Assembly: GCA_002782005.1 (NCBI GenBank)
Contig: PFGT01000112.1
Coordinates: 12,203 to 50,544, forward strand
DNA from: Hydrogenophilales bacterium CG12_big_fil_rev_8_21_14_0_65_61_21
GTDB lineage: Bacteria > Pseudomonadota > Gammaproteobacteria > Burkholderiales > Thiobacillaceae
Length of the DNA: 38,342 nucleotides
Direction: 5' to 3'
The notes beneath the pieces are model-generated. The model searched no databases and was not told the origin of the DNA. It worked only from the letters and a program-made list of their open reading frames with translations. This document shows positions 7,989 through 17,129 of this stretch, one piece after another; the first letter of the stretch is position 1; every line of letters begins with the position of its first letter. The translations under genes and the position numbers were made by a program.

Positions 7989-8497
7989 AAGGCAGATGTT
8001 TGAGCCATTTCGAGCAATTTTTTTTCGGCGCTCTGGCGGGCGGCGGCCAATTCCCCGACCTCGGTTTTTATATCCTTCAGGTAATACTCGACGACCTGAT
8101 TTTTACCTTCTATCAGGGCGGCATGGGCGGCGATCAAGGCCGCCAGGGGCAGGTGTTCCTTTTTCAGGGCACTGTCCGCCAGGCTGAGGGCATGGGCAGT
8201 CTGGCCGGACAGGTAGGCGGCCATGGCACGGGACAACTCGTCTTCCGCTTTATCGCTACGCCGACGCCGATGCCAGGCCCGGACATCGGCCGGTAGCCGC
8301 AGGGCAAGACGCACCAGGCGGACGCCGACATAGACAATGCCGAACAACAGCAATAGGGCGATGGCGGCCAACATGAAGGACATCTCCAATCGCCAGGGCG
8401 GCAGAACGACGACGACATAACCGGCATCGAAGCGGGCCAACAATGTGATCGCCACCGCCAGGACGAACAGCAGCAAAAACCACAGCACCGGACGCAT
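7985..8497 (-). CDS. hemY: HemY N-terminal domain protein, short form
   Basis: A 170-residue protein with two membrane segments (about 4-22 and 39-63, around GYVVVVLPPWRLEMS), the HemY_N layout, then a basic RRRRSDKAEDEL stretch and one or two TPR-like helices. HemY proteins are normally about 400 residues with a long C-terminal TPR region; here roughly the last 230 residues are missing. The TAG stop is contributed by a REP-like head (TTG TAG GAA CGG). It follows hemX with a one-base overlap (TGATG), the usual hemCDXY order. Whether this is truncation by the repeat or a natural short form cannot be told from one genome. Confidence 0.8.
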   Translation of the reverse strand: MRPVLWFLLLFVLAVAITLLARFDAGYVVVVLPPWRLEMSFMLAAIALLLLFGIVYVGVRLVRLALRLPADVRAWHRRRRSDKAEDELSRAMAAYLSGQTAHALSLADSALKKEHLPLAALIAAHAALIEGKNQVVEYYLKDIKTEVGELAAARQSAEKKLLEMAQTSAL

Positions 8498-9522
8498 CAG
8501 CGCACCGCCCCGGCCAGGGAATGCAGCACCCCCAGGCTGTCGTTCAGATTGGCGTTTTGCAGGGCTACCGGCATGGTTGCCAATTCTTTCAGGTCTTGCG
8601 CCACGCTACGGGTCAGGCCGTCGTTGCGGTTGAAATACTGGTCCAGCCACTGCCGGCAGGCGGCAATGTCGGCCCGGAAGGTGGCCTCGTCACGTTGCAA
8701 TACCGCCAGCCGTGCTGACAGCAACCTGAGCTTGAGATTCTGACGCAGGAAATAGGTTTGCGGCGGTTCCAGCAGCGCCTGATCGGGTCGATCAAGGCGG
8801 CGGATGCGCACCAGTTGCTTGATCTCACCCCAGGTTTCGGCGCCCAGCCGCCCCATCCAATCCATCGCGCCCGTGCGTTTTTCGACGCTGGGCGATACGG
8901 GGGTTTCTCGATCGGACTCCAGTTTCAACTTGTCGACATTTTGCAGCAGGGCATCAAGTCGGGCATTGATGCCGACCACGTCGGCCGCCGGCAACAACTT
9001 GAGCCGGGCGGAATCGCGGCTGATAGCGGCCTGAAGACGTTCGAACTGGGGTTTCTTCATGCGCGCAATGCGGGCCGCCGCGCCATCCAGACCGAGTACA
9101 GCAGCCCTGACATTACCCGCCATCGCCAGTTGCTGATCGGCCAACAACAGGGTCTGCTCGATGTCGGCCAAAAGCCGTTCATCCTGGCCGCGAGCCAGTT
9201 CTCGATACATCGCCTCCAGCGCCAGTTGCTGGTTTTGAGCCTCCAGCGCCCTGGCATCGAGGGCCGCAGTACGCGTCGCCAGGGCATCGACGGTCGTACG
9301 CACCTCGCGGGCGGCGGCGCGCGCCTCCTTGCTGGAACTGTCGAACTCGCCTATCCGCCGGGCCAACTGAAATTCCAGGTCATGGATGCGCGTCTGCATA
9401 TACCAGAACAGGCCGCCGCCAGCGGCCAGGATCAGCAGCGCCAGGATCAAGACCAGCGACAACAGCCAGCCGCGTCCCGGCGCTGTGCTCGGCAATGGCG
9501 AAGAGATAGTCGTTTCAGTCAT
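8497..9522 (-). CDS. hemX: HemX family membrane protein (uroporphyrinogen-III C-methyltransferase-like, non-catalytic)
   Basis: A 341-residue protein: short cytosolic N terminus, one hydrophobic segment (about 17-43), a long coiled coil (about 45-100), then a helical soluble domain ending near the C terminus. This is the HemX architecture. Despite the common annotation, no AdoMet methyltransferase motif is visible. I take MTETTISS at 9522 as start; a longer form beginning 33 nt upstream is possible but lies further inside hemD. The start overlaps the hemD end by 8 bp, so it is in the haem operon, and HemX is thought to assist tetrapyrrole handling at the membrane. Confidence 0.85.
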   Translation of the reverse strand: MTETTISSPLPSTAPGRGWLLSLVLILALLILAAGGGLFWYMQTRIHDLEFQLARRIGEFDSSSKEARAAAREVRTTVDALATRTAALDARALEAQNQQLALEAMYRELARGQDERLLADIEQTLLLADQQLAMAGNVRAAVLGLDGAAARIARMKKPQFERLQAAISRDSARLKLLPAADVVGINARLDALLQNVDKLKLESDRETPVSPSVEKRTGAMDWMGRLGAETWGEIKQLVRIRRLDRPDQALLEPPQTYFLRQNLKLRLLSARLAVLQRDEATFRADIAACRQWLDQYFNRNDGLTRSVAQDLKELATMPVALQNANLNDSLGVLHSLAGAVR

Positions 9523-10297
9523 GTCGGACACTGTACCAGTCCAGCAAGCCTGCAACCAGACCGGCGTCGCCCGGCGGAGTTACGATCACGGTCGTCACGC
9601 CACGGTCGCGAGCGGCGGCGGCGATGCGCTCGTGCATGGCGAACAACGGCGTGGCGCGTAACAGCTCGGCGCCCTCCTGGCCCAGCAGTTCGAACAGGTT
9701 GGCGACTATTTCCCGGCTGGTCACGGTCACCGCCTGGATAGCGTTTCGACGCCATAACGCCAATAAGGGCCGCGCATCAGCCAACGGCTTGACCCGCCGG
9801 TAGGCCTCGGCATAGGCCACCGTCGCACCGCGCTGGCGCAGGGTATCGGCCAGCATCTCCCGGCCACCCTCGCCGCGCACGATCAAGATGTGTTTGCCGA
9901 CCAACTCGCGCAGGGCGGGAAGGTCAAGCAGGCTCTCGCTGTCGGCGCCCACCGCAGATACCAACACCGTCCCCGCGCCATAACTCGCCAGCGCGCGAGC
10001 CGTGCCCTGGCCGACTGCGGCCAGGGCAAAACCATGCGGCCAGTCGCCATGCCGTTCCAGAATGAACGGCCAGACCCGCTCAACCGAGGTTGGGCTGATG
10101 AAGATAATGAGGTCGTAGTCGCGCAGATTACCGATGGCATGGGCCAACGCACGCGTATTTTCCGGCGGGGCGATGGCCAGTGCGGGGAACAGTATAGCGT
10201 TGCCGCCTTGGGCCTCGACGACCGCGGCCAAGCCCTCGGACTGCTCGGCCGGCCGGGTAATCAGGATGCCGCGCCCGGCCAAGGGGCCAGCGCTCAT
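9515..10297 (-). CDS. hemD: Uroporphyrinogen-III synthase
   Basis: Closes and inverts ring D of hydroxymethylbilane to give uroporphyrinogen III. The 260-residue length and the two-lobed pattern fit: opening [20 protein letters not shown], then [18 protein letters not shown], and later [14 protein letters not shown]. This family is poorly conserved, so position right after hemC is important support. Its ATG overlaps the hemC stop by 4 nt, and its end overlaps hemX by 8 bp. Confidence 0.93.
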   Translation of the reverse strand: MSAGPLAGRGILITRPAEQSEGLAAVVEAQGGNAILFPALAIAPPENTRALAHAIGNLRDYDLIIFISPTSVERVWPFILERHGDWPHGFALAAVGQGTARALASYGAGTVLVSAVGADSESLLDLPALRELVGKHILIVRGEGGREMLADTLRQRGATVAYAEAYRRVKPLADARPLLALWRRNAIQAVTVTSREIVANLFELLGQEGAELLRATPLFAMHERIAAAARDRGVTTVIVTPPGDAGLVAGLLDWYSVRHD

Positions 10298-11226
10298 CCC
10301 AGGCGCTTAATCAATTCGGCCAACAACTGATCCGCGCCCTGGTCGATCAGTGCCCGGCCAACGCGATCGCCCAACGCCTCGGGATCGGCTTGCTCGCCTT
10401 CGGCTTCAGCCCGATAGACACGCAAACCTTCCAGGTCGGCGACAAAGCCGCGCAGATGGAGCCGGCCATTCTTGGCCGTTGCATAGCCGCCGATAGGCGC
10501 CTGACAACCGCCCTGCAACAGCCGGCTCATGGCCCGTTCAGCCCGCACGCAGGCCGCCGTGACCGGATCGTTGAGCGGCGCCAGTAGTTGGGCGATCTCC
10601 GGCTGACCACTGCAAATCTCGATGCCCAGTGCGCCCTGACCCACCGCCGGCAGGCTTTCTTCGGGCGACAGGATGGCGGCGATGCGCTCGGCGAAACCTA
10701 GTCGTTTCAGGCCTGCGGAGGCCAATATGATGGCGTCGTACTGGTCCTCGTCCAGCTTGCGCAGACGGGTGTTGACGTTGCCGCGCAGGGTATCGACATC
10801 GAGATGCGGGTAGCGGGCGCGCAACTGCGCCTGCCGGCGCAGGCTCGATGTGCCGACCCTGGCCCCCTGGGGCAGTTCAGCCAGTGACCGGAATCGGTTC
10901 GAGACCAGGGCGTCGCGCGGATCCTCACGTTCAGGGATCGCGGTCAGCTCAAAGCCTGCCGGCAGGTCCATGGGCACATCCTTGAGCGAATGCACCGCCA
11001 AATGGGCCTGGTCGGCCAGCATGGCCTGCTCCAGTTCCTTGACGAACAGACCCTTGCCGCCAACCCGGGACAAGGGCGAATCGAGTATCTGATCGCCCAA
11101 CGTGGTCATGCCCAGCAACTCGACGGTCAGACCGGGATGCAACGCCTGGAGGCGGTCTCGAATATGGTGCGCCTGCCACAGGGCAAGCTGGCTTTCACGG
11201 GTGGCGATGATCAGTTTTTTGGGCAT
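10294..11226 (-). CDS. hemC: Hydroxymethylbilane synthase (porphobilinogen deaminase)
   Basis: Polymerises four porphobilinogens into hydroxymethylbilane. The 310 residues show [12 protein letters not shown] (7-18), HSLKDVP (79-85) with catalytic D83, [12 protein letters not shown] (124-135) and [11 protein letters not shown] (239-249), where C241 would carry the dipyrromethane cofactor. It is the first gene of hemC-hemD-hemX-hemY on the minus strand and is divergent from the exported thioredoxin-like gene, the two ATGs being 57 bp apart. Confidence 0.97.
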   Translation of the reverse strand: MPKKLIIATRESQLALWQAHHIRDRLQALHPGLTVELLGMTTLGDQILDSPLSRVGGKGLFVKELEQAMLADQAHLAVHSLKDVPMDLPAGFELTAIPEREDPRDALVSNRFRSLAELPQGARVGTSSLRRQAQLRARYPHLDVDTLRGNVNTRLRKLDEDQYDAIILASAGLKRLGFAERIAAILSPEESLPAVGQGALGIEICSGQPEIAQLLAPLNDPVTAACVRAERAMSRLLQGGCQAPIGGYATAKNGRLHLRGFVADLEGLRVYRAEAEGEQADPEALGDRVGRALIDQGADQLLAELIKRLG

Positions 11227-11250
11227 GAGGGTGGGCCGGCGAAGGTAGGC

Positions 11251-11256
11251 TAGAAT
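11251..11256 (+). promoter_or_regulatory. Candidate -10 box for the thioredoxin-like gene
   Basis: TAGAAT, followed by C as in the H1-like gene's box, lies 27 nt before the ATG at 11284. No acceptable -35 is visible at the expected distance. Confidence 0.3.
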
Positions 11257-11283
11257 CGAGCCAGGATTAATGGAGTGCGGAGT

Positions 11284-11772
11284 ATGACTAAAAAAGTTGT
11301 TGCATGGTTGACTGCAATATTAGCATGTGCCGCGTTCGGCGCATGGGCCGCAGAAGGCGTGCCGCCGGTTCGCAACCTGCATAAGGATGGCGTGGCCGCT
11401 CGGGCCATACATGGCGCCATCCTTCTGGTCCTGGTGGAAAAGGGCTGCGTTTATTGCCAACACGCGCTCGACGATTTCCTCATTCCGATGAGCCGCAACC
11501 GGGACTATCGGCGCCGTCTGGTCATGCGCCGGCTGAAGGTTTCGGGCAAGACAAATATCACCGATTTCGATGGCCGCCTTGTCCCAGCCAAAACTATCGC
11601 CGGCCGCTATGGCCAGCAGATCGTGCCCGCGGTCGTGCTGCTCGACAGCCAGGGACGCCTGCTCGGCGAGCCGCTGGTCGGTCTGACCACGCCCGAATAC
11701 TATGGCCTGTATCTGGACCAAGCCATAGACGCCGCCGTGGCCAAGGTGCGCGGCCAGACACCGCCGCCCTGA
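11284..11772 (+). CDS. Exported thioredoxin-like (SoxW/thiol-disulfide) protein
   Basis: A 162-residue protein. The lysine-led hydrophobic N terminus [23 protein letters not shown] (shown here only to define residues 1-23 in shortened sense: basic 3-4, hydrophobic 5-22) is a signal peptide; C15 also gives a weak lipobox-like ILAC. The redox motif CVYC is at 55-58 and a thioredoxin-type cis-proline stands in IVPAVVLLD. It should act on thiols or disulfides in the periplasm; the partner is unknown. Start at 11284 is chosen because GGAG at 11272-11275 is 8 nt upstream; a GTG start 9 nt earlier would bury that site. argH follows 49 bp later with its own -10-like box. Confidence 0.82.
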   Translation: MTKKVVAWLTAILACAAFGAWAAEGVPPVRNLHKDGVAARAIHGAILLVLVEKGCVYCQHALDDFLIPMSRNRDYRRRLVMRRLKVSGKTNITDFDGRLVPAKTIAGRYGQQIVPAVVLLDSQGRLLGEPLVGLTTPEYYGLYLDQAIDAAVAKVRGQTPPP

Positions 11773-11783
11773 GACTGGGGCAG

Positions 11784-11792
11784 TGGCATAAT
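11784..11792 (+). promoter_or_regulatory. Candidate extended -10 promoter for argH
   Basis: TGGCATAAT fits the extended -10 form TGnTATAAT with one mismatch and ends 29 nt before the argH ATG. No -35 was recognised, as expected for extended -10 promoters. Confidence 0.4.
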
Positions 11793-11821
11793 TCACCTTT
11801 AAGCCGACCCTCCGATCCGCC

Positions 11822-13222
11822 ATGTCCAGCACCGATAAAACCTGGTCCGAACGTTTTTCCGAACCCGTTTCAGAACTGGTGAAGCGCTACACCGCGTCGG
11901 TCTCCTTCGACCAGCGGCTGGCCCGCCACGACATCAAGGGCTCGCTGGCGCACGCCAGGATGTTGGTGAAACAGGGCATCATTCCGGCCGATGACCTCGC
12001 CGCCATCGAGTCCGGCATGACGGCCATACTCGCCGAGATCGAGCGCGGCGAGTTTGTCTGGAACCTGGACGACGAAGATGTCCACCTCAACATCGAGAAG
12101 CGCCTGACCGCCCTGATCGGTGACGCCGGCAAGCGCCTGCACACCGGCCGCTCGCGCAACGACCAGGTGGCCACCGATATCCGCCTCTGGCTGCGCGACG
12201 AGATCGACCGCATCGTCGAGTTGATCGGCGACTTCCAGACTAGTCTGCTCGACCTGGCGGAACGGCACGCCGCCACGCCCATGCCCGGCTTCACCCATTT
12301 GCAGGTCGCCCAGCCGGTCACCTTCGGCCACCATCTGATGGCCTATGTCGAGATGAGCCAGCGCGACCGGGAACGGCTGCTCGACTGCCGCCGCCGGGTC
12401 AACCGCCTGCCGCTCGGCGCCGCCGCCCTGGCCGGCGCCAGCTACCCCATCGACCGCGAGTCTGTCGCCGCCGAACTGGGCTTCGATGGAGTGTGCGAGA
12501 ACTCGCTTGATGCCGTCTCGGACCGTGACTTCGCCATCGAATTCACCGCCGCCTGCGCCCTCTTGATGACCCACCTGTCGCGCCTGTCGGAGGAGTTGGT
12601 CCTGTGGATGAGTCCGCGTTTCGGCTTCATCGACCTGCCAGACCGCTACTGCACCGGCTCGTCGATCATGCCGCAGAAGAAGAACCCGGACGTGCCGGAA
12701 CTGGTGCGCGGCAAGACCGGCCGGGTCAATGGTCACCTGGTCGCGCTACTGACCCTGATGAAGTCGCAACCGCTGGCCTACAACAAGGACAACCAGGAAG
12801 ACAAGGAACCCTTGTTCGATACTGTCGACACCGTGATCGACAGCCTACGCATCTATGCCGATATGCTGGCCGGACTGGGCGTCAAGGAGCACGGCGTGCG
12901 CGTCGCCAATATGCGTGCCGCGCTGACCCAGGGCTACGCCACCGCAACCGACCTGGCCGACTATCTGGTCAAGAAAGGATTGCCCTTCCGCGACGCCCAT
13001 GGCGCCGTGGCCAAGGCCGTGCGGATCGCCGAGACCACTGGCCGCGACCTACCACAGCTCGCTCTGGAAGAACTGAAGGAATTCTCGCCGCTGATCGAGG
13101 CGGATGTATTCGAAGTGCTCACCGTCGAAGGCTCACTGGCCAGCCGCAACCACATCGGCGGTACCGCGCCGGCGCAGGTGCGGGCAGCGATCAAGCGGGC
13201 GCGGCAACGGCTATCTCGTTAG
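11822..13222 (+). CDS. argH: Argininosuccinate lyase
   Basis: Splits argininosuccinate to arginine and fumarate, the last step of arginine synthesis. The 466-residue length is standard. Family signatures include [13 protein letters not shown], the [20 protein letters not shown] region, and the fumarase/lyase signature [12 protein letters not shown] around residues 279-290, whose first serine is the catalytic base. It stands alone on the plus strand. No arginine-responsive operator was recognised upstream. Confidence 0.98.
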   Translation: MSSTDKTWSERFSEPVSELVKRYTASVSFDQRLARHDIKGSLAHARMLVKQGIIPADDLAAIESGMTAILAEIERGEFVWNLDDEDVHLNIEKRLTALIGDAGKRLHTGRSRNDQVATDIRLWLRDEIDRIVELIGDFQTSLLDLAERHAATPMPGFTHLQVAQPVTFGHHLMAYVEMSQRDRERLLDCRRRVNRLPLGAAALAGASYPIDRESVAAELGFDGVCENSLDAVSDRDFAIEFTAACALLMTHLSRLSEELVLWMSPRFGFIDLPDRYCTGSSIMPQKKNPDVPELVRGKTGRVNGHLVALLTLMKSQPLAYNKDNQEDKEPLFDTVDTVIDSLRIYADMLAGLGVKEHGVRVANMRAALTQGYATATDLADYLVKKGLPFRDAHGAVAKAVRIAETTGRDLPQLALEELKEFSPLIEADVFEVLTVEGSLASRNHIGGTAPAQVRAAIKRARQRLSR

Positions 13223-13293
13223 AAATAGCTGGCCTTTATCCATTCGTGTTATCTTTAACATATTCGGATATACAACTCGACGACACCTAAGTA

Positions 13294-13322
13294 TTGACGA
13301 TGCCGCCACCGAACACGATACG
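13294..13322 (+). promoter_or_regulatory. Candidate sigma-70-type promoter for the Cache-HAMP receptor
   Basis: TTGACG (13294-13299) and GATACG (13317-13322) are separated by 17 nt. The -35 is good and the -10 weak (three of six). The ATG is 38 nt downstream, with AAGGGGA (13346-13352) as the ribosome site. Confidence 0.4.
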
Positions 13323-13360
13323 TGATCGAAACAATCATCGGCTAGAAGGGGAATCTCAAG

Positions 13361-14539
13361 ATGGATAGCGGAACATTAAAGGGAAGCATTCGGGTCAAAA
13401 TACTGGGCGGGGTTCTTGCCCTGGAAATTTTGCTGGTGGCCTGTTATGCCAGCGTCCTCTACTACTCCGCGAGTCAGAACATCAACCTGAATTCGCAAAA
13501 AGCAGTGGAGCAATCGCAAGGCGTTTTTGGCCTTCTCATGGAGAACGATACCAAGATGCTAGGCGCGGCCTTGGATTCATTCGACACCAATTCCGCTGTC
13601 AAACAAATCTACCTCGACCATCAGGATAGGCAGCAGCTTCTGGCCGCCACACAGAACCTCTATCGCAGTAATAAGCTCCACTATGGCATCAGCCATATGT
13701 ACTTCATCGACAAGGATGGAACCTGCTACCTGCGAGTGCACAATGCGGGAAGTTTTGGCGATACCATCGACCGTGAAACATTCCTGCAGGCCAGGGCCTC
13801 GGGACAAGCGGCCAGCGGGATCGAACTCGGGAAGCACGGTGAATTTGCGCTGCGCCGGATCATGCCGTACATCCACAACGGCAGCTTGATCGGCTATCTG
13901 GAGTTCGGCGAGGAAATCGACCATTTCAATAGCCTGATGAAAAAGCAGACCGGCGTGGACGTTGCCGTATTGGTGGCGAAGAGCTTTTTGCAGGAGGCCG
14001 ATTACCGGGGTGGCATGAAGGTAAAAAACCGGCCTGACAACTGGGACGCCATGAAGGACTACGTCATGGTCAACAGCACACTGGACGACCCTACCAGGGT
14101 AGTTTCTTCCCTACAGGGAGATCAGCTTCGCGCGGTCAAGACCGCCTCCTATCTGGGGACGGTCACTAACGGCCCTGCCACCTTTGCGAAGGGGGTATTC
14201 CCGCTCAAGGACGCGGCCGGCAGGCAGGTGGGCGTGGTGCTGGCGCTGAGCGATGTGACCGACCAGATTCACAGCCAACGTTCATCCTTACTCTTACTGA
14301 TCCTTATCTCGGTGGCGATCTTTGTCATCAGCTTCATCGTGGCGCTCAGGTATCTGCGGGTCGAGATCATCGATCCCCTGGTATCGCTCGCGGAACAAGC
14401 CAACGACATCAGCATGGGGAACGTCGAGAAGAAGCTGGAGACCAAAAGGGAAGACGAGATCGGGCTACTCATACACGCCTTCGAACGGATGAGAGTGAGC
14501 TTGAAAAAATCGCTCGCCTTGTTGGCCAAGCGGTCCTAA
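13361..14539 (+). CDS. Membrane receptor: double-Cache-like sensor plus HAMP, no output domain
   Basis: A 392-residue protein with TM1 at about 13-35, a large periplasmic region (36-305), TM2 at about 309-329 and a HAMP domain to about 385 (Pro339, DEIG 365-368, F374). The segment MYFIDKDGTCYLRVHNAGSFGD (its key part: FIDKDG, then RVHN, then GD) and the later GYLEFGEEIDHF resemble dCache_3-type ligand-binding domains. After HAMP only a few residues follow: there is no kinase, GGDEF, EAL or chemotaxis signalling region. It probably passes its signal to a separate protein, the obvious candidate being the gene 50 bp downstream. The ligand is unknown. Confidence 0.83.
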   Translation: MDSGTLKGSIRVKILGGVLALEILLVACYASVLYYSASQNINLNSQKAVEQSQGVFGLLMENDTKMLGAALDSFDTNSAVKQIYLDHQDRQQLLAATQNLYRSNKLHYGISHMYFIDKDGTCYLRVHNAGSFGDTIDRETFLQARASGQAASGIELGKHGEFALRRIMPYIHNGSLIGYLEFGEEIDHFNSLMKKQTGVDVAVLVAKSFLQEADYRGGMKVKNRPDNWDAMKDYVMVNSTLDDPTRVVSSLQGDQLRAVKTASYLGTVTNGPATFAKGVFPLKDAAGRQVGVVLALSDVTDQIHSQRSSLLLLILISVAIFVISFIVALRYLRVEIIDPLVSLAEQANDISMGNVEKKLETKREDEIGLLIHAFERMRVSLKKSLALLAKRS

Positions 14540-14589
14540 CAGGGCTGATGGTCCTCTTAGTCGCTTTCGCCGGTCGGGAATGACGAGCC

Positions 14590-15240
14590 ATGCGCGAACA
14601 TGAACATCTGAGCTACGACGAACTCATCGAGGAGTTGCGGATACTGGTGCGCGATAAACATACCGGGATCATGTTCATACGCACCGAATCGGACCATTCG
14701 GTGCGTATTGGTCTGGCCCAGGGGCGCATCGTTTCATACAACTACCGAATGCACCGAGGACCGAAGGCAATTTCCCTGATCCGTCGGATTCAGTCCGGGG
14801 AATACGCCTTCACGGAGGAGGTTCCCGGTATCGTATCGGGGATCATATCCGGGGAGGCGCAGGCCAGCGATATCGATTTCTTCGCAGAACTCGCGGCGAT
14901 CCCAGATCGAGATGTCTTTGCCGATCAGGATGTTTTTTTCGCGCCGCCGCCGGCTAGCGCGCACATGCAGGGAACGGCGGCGGCTGAGGTATCGCCGCCA
15001 TCGGCCTCTGGCGGCCCGCAGATCGGCGGCGGCGAACTGTTCGAAACCGTGGTACGCGAACTCACCCGGTATCTTGGACCGGTCGCCCGCGTGGTGGCGA
15101 CGGAGTATGAACAGGAACTGCGTTCCGCCGCCAGCCGCGAGCAAGTCCACACCATCGTCTCTCATCTGGCGCAGGAGATCGACGATAGCCAGCAGGCCGG
15201 AGAGTTCAAGACGCGCATCTTGGGCCTGGTAGCCAGTTGA
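14590..15240 (+). CDS. DUF4388-like N-terminal domain plus C-terminal helical domain, unknown function
   Basis: A 216-residue soluble protein. Residues 7-76 follow the DUF4388 pattern: amphipathic helix, HTGIMFIR strand, IGLAQGRIVSY, then a short helix and GEYAFTEE. A flexible Pro/Ala/Ser linker (about 115-148) leads to a helical domain (149-214, LFETVVRELTRYLGPVARVV) that resembles a small C-terminal domain seen on bacterial signalling proteins. It follows the Cache-HAMP receptor in the same direction with a 50-bp gap, so they may be one unit. The biochemical role is unknown. Domain names are from pattern memory, not a search. Confidence 0.7.
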   Translation: MREHEHLSYDELIEELRILVRDKHTGIMFIRTESDHSVRIGLAQGRIVSYNYRMHRGPKAISLIRRIQSGEYAFTEEVPGIVSGIISGEAQASDIDFFAELAAIPDRDVFADQDVFFAPPPASAHMQGTAAAEVSPPSASGGPQIGGGELFETVVRELTRYLGPVARVVATEYEQELRSAASREQVHTIVSHLAQEIDDSQQAGEFKTRILGLVAS

Positions 15241-15255
15241 CCCACCAGTACGTCA

Positions 15256-15567
15256 TCAAGCCAGTCTGACCGCCTCGCCAGCCTGCTGCGACACCATCCG
15301 TTCCAGCGCGGCGAACAGCTCGTCGCCGCTGCGAGTGTCGCGCCACTGGCCATCCTGCCAGCGGTAGTGGAAACCGCCGCTCTTGGCCGCCACCCAGATT
15401 TCCTGCATCGGCGTCTGCCGGTTGACGATGATCCTGGAGCCGTCGTCGAAGTCCATTTCCAGGATGCCGCCGGTGGCCAGTTCGTAATCGATGTCGGTCG
15501 CCTCCAGGGCCTGATCCAGGCGGTGAAAAAAGGCATCGGCTAGTTGAGCGTATTCGCTCTCGGTCAT
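15256..15567 (-). CDS. cyaY: Frataxin-like iron protein CyaY
   Basis: A 103-residue frataxin family protein that binds iron and modulates Fe-S cluster assembly. It has the acidic N-terminal helix (ESEYAQLADAFFHRLDQALE), then LEMDFDDGSRIIVNRQ and EIWVAAKSGGFHYRW, the beta-sheet signature of CyaY. I place the start at MTESEYAQ (15567), with GAGAGG upstream; a longer in-frame reading would run antisense through lptM. It is divergent from lptM-lysA, a common proteobacterial arrangement. Confidence 0.95.
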   Translation of the reverse strand: MTESEYAQLADAFFHRLDQALEATDIDYELATGGILEMDFDDGSRIIVNRQTPMQEIWVAAKSGGFHYRWQDGQWRDTRSGDELFAALERMVSQQAGEAVRLA

Positions 15568-15602
15568 GGTCAACCTCTCGCGTGATAGACTTGGTCCATC
15601 AC

Positions 15603-15610
15603 ATTGTAGC
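15603..15610 (-). promoter_or_regulatory. Candidate -10 box for cyaY
   Basis: GCTACAAT on the minus strand ends 35 nt ahead of the cyaY ATG. It is the same eight-base string found before phrB. No good -35 is seen. Confidence 0.35.
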
Positions 15611-15619
15611 CAGATTCCA

Positions 15620-15739
15620 ATGCGCCTGATTTTCCTCTTTATAGTCACGGTTTTACTGCTCACAGCCTGCGGAAAAAAGGGCGCTTTGTACCTACCCGAC
15701 AGCACGAAACCAGTAGCGACTCAATCATCTGCCCAATGA
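15620..15739 (+). CDS. lptM: LptM (YifL-type) small lipoprotein
   Basis: A 39-residue protein. A short hydrophobic signal peptide ends in the lipobox LTAC with C17, followed by GKKGALYLP, a close match to the C-G-x-K-G-P-L-Y-x-P signature of LptM. In E. coli LptM helps mature the LptD/LptE outer-membrane LPS translocon. The stop codon overlaps the lysA start (ATGA at 15736-15739), and the yifL-lysA pairing is conserved in proteobacteria. Its small size makes it easy to miss in gene calls. Confidence 0.9.
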   Translation: MRLIFLFIVTVLLLTACGKKGALYLPDSTKPVATQSSAQ

Positions 15740-16980
15740 ATCCGTTTACCCGCCATGACGGCTTTCTGTATTGTGAGTCAGTCGCACTCGATACCATCGC
15801 CTGCGAATTCGGAACGCCCTGCTATGTCTATTCCAGCGCCGCACTAACCGCCGCCTACCGCGCCTACGACGACGCCTTCGCCGAGCACGAGCACCTGATT
15901 TGTTATGCCGTGAAGGCCAACCCCAATCTGGCGATCCTGCATCTATTCGCAGAACTAGGCGCTGGCTTCGACATCGTCTCGGGTGGCGAACTGGTGCGCG
16001 TGCTGACCGCCGGCGGCGACCCCGGCAAGGTGGTGTTCTCCGGTGTCGGCAAGACCGAGGCTGAAATGGTCGCGGCATTGAACGCCGGCATTCATTGCTT
16101 CAATGTCGAATCGGAACGCGAACTCACGCGCCTGAATGCCGTGGCGGAACGGCTGCACAAGATCGCGCCGGTGAGCTTCCGGGTCAACCCCGATGTCGAT
16201 GCCAAGACGCATCCCTACATCGCCACAGGCCTGAAGAAAAACAAGTTCGGCATCGCCTACGCCGACGCACCGCGTCTGTACCAACTCGCCGCGCGAATGC
16301 CACACCTGAAGGTCATCGGCGTGGACTGCCACATCGGCTCGCAACTCACCGAAACAGCGCCCTTTGCCGAGGCGCTCGACAAAGTACTCGACCTGGTCGA
16401 GCGCCTCGCCTCGGCCGGCATTGAACTCAGTCACATCGATCTGGGTGGCGGACTCGGCGTGCGCTATCAGGATGAGGCGCCGCCGGCATTGCACGAATAC
16501 GCAAGCGTGCTGTTGTCGCGACTGCGCGAGCGCCGGCAAAAACTGATTTTGGAACCGGGTCGTTCGCTGGTAGCGAATGCCGGACTGCTATTGGCCAAGG
16601 TCGAGTATCTCAAGCATGGCGAAGCGAAAGACTTCGCCATCGTCGATGCAGCGATGAACGATCTAATGCGTCCGGCCCTCTATGATGCCTGGCACGATGT
16701 GCAGCCAGTGCGTCTGCGCGAAGGCGAAAAACGTTGTTATGAAATCGTCGGCCCGGTGTGTGAAAGTGGCGATTTTTTGGCTCATGATCGCAAACTCGTA
16801 TTGGCTGAAAACGACCTTCTCGCGGTGCTTTCGGCCGGCGCATACGGCATGAGCATGAGCTCGAATTACAACAGCCGACCACGTGCGGCTGAGGTCTTGG
16901 TGAGCGGTGAACAGACCACGTTGATTCGACGCAGGGAACGATTGGAAATGTTGTTCGACGATGAAATCGTCGAACGCTGA
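15736..16980 (+). CDS. lysA: Diaminopimelate decarboxylase
   Basis: PLP enzyme that decarboxylates meso-diaminopimelate to L-lysine in the cytosol. The 414 residues start with the FxYxxGxL-type opening (FLYCESVALDTIA), K60 in CYAVKANPN is the PLP lysine, HIGSQL is at about 205-210, HIDLGGGLGVRY follows, and GPVCESGD (339-346) contributes the active-site cysteine from the partner subunit. It is translationally coupled to lptM. Confidence 0.97.
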   Translation: MNPFTRHDGFLYCESVALDTIACEFGTPCYVYSSAALTAAYRAYDDAFAEHEHLICYAVKANPNLAILHLFAELGAGFDIVSGGELVRVLTAGGDPGKVVFSGVGKTEAEMVAALNAGIHCFNVESERELTRLNAVAERLHKIAPVSFRVNPDVDAKTHPYIATGLKKNKFGIAYADAPRLYQLAARMPHLKVIGVDCHIGSQLTETAPFAEALDKVLDLVERLASAGIELSHIDLGGGLGVRYQDEAPPALHEYASVLLSRLRERRQKLILEPGRSLVANAGLLLAKVEYLKHGEAKDFAIVDAAMNDLMRPALYDAWHDVQPVRLREGEKRCYEIVGPVCESGDFLAHDRKLVLAENDLLAVLSAGAYGMSMSSNYNSRPRAAEVLVSGEQTTLIRRRERLEMLFDDEIVER

Positions 16981-17021
16981 CAACAACGCTGAAACGCGCG
17001 CTAAAAAAATACTTGTACCCC

Positions 17022-17052
17022 TTGATGTATTGCAGTTTTTTTGCACTAGAAT
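17022..17052 (+). promoter_or_regulatory. Candidate promoter for the H1-like gene
   Basis: TTGATG (17022-17027) and TAGAAT (17047-17052) stand 19 nt apart, a slightly long spacer filled by a T run. The expected transcript would have a leader of about 70 nt before the ATG at 17130. Confidence 0.4.
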
Positions 17053-17129
17053 CACGAGCAACACGCACATGCGTGGAACTCATTGAGGCATAAGGCTTTC
17101 CGGCCTTCCAACCATAAGGAGTGTGAGAC

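Noticed and set aside
8758-9741. 327-codon open frame opposite hemX and hemD
   Set aside because: Gln/Arg-rich shadow; the opposite strand has a coherent hem operon.
11870-12736. 288-codon open frame opposite argH
   Set aside because: Antisense shadow of a highly conserved gene; low-complexity Gly/Val/Asp composition without motifs.
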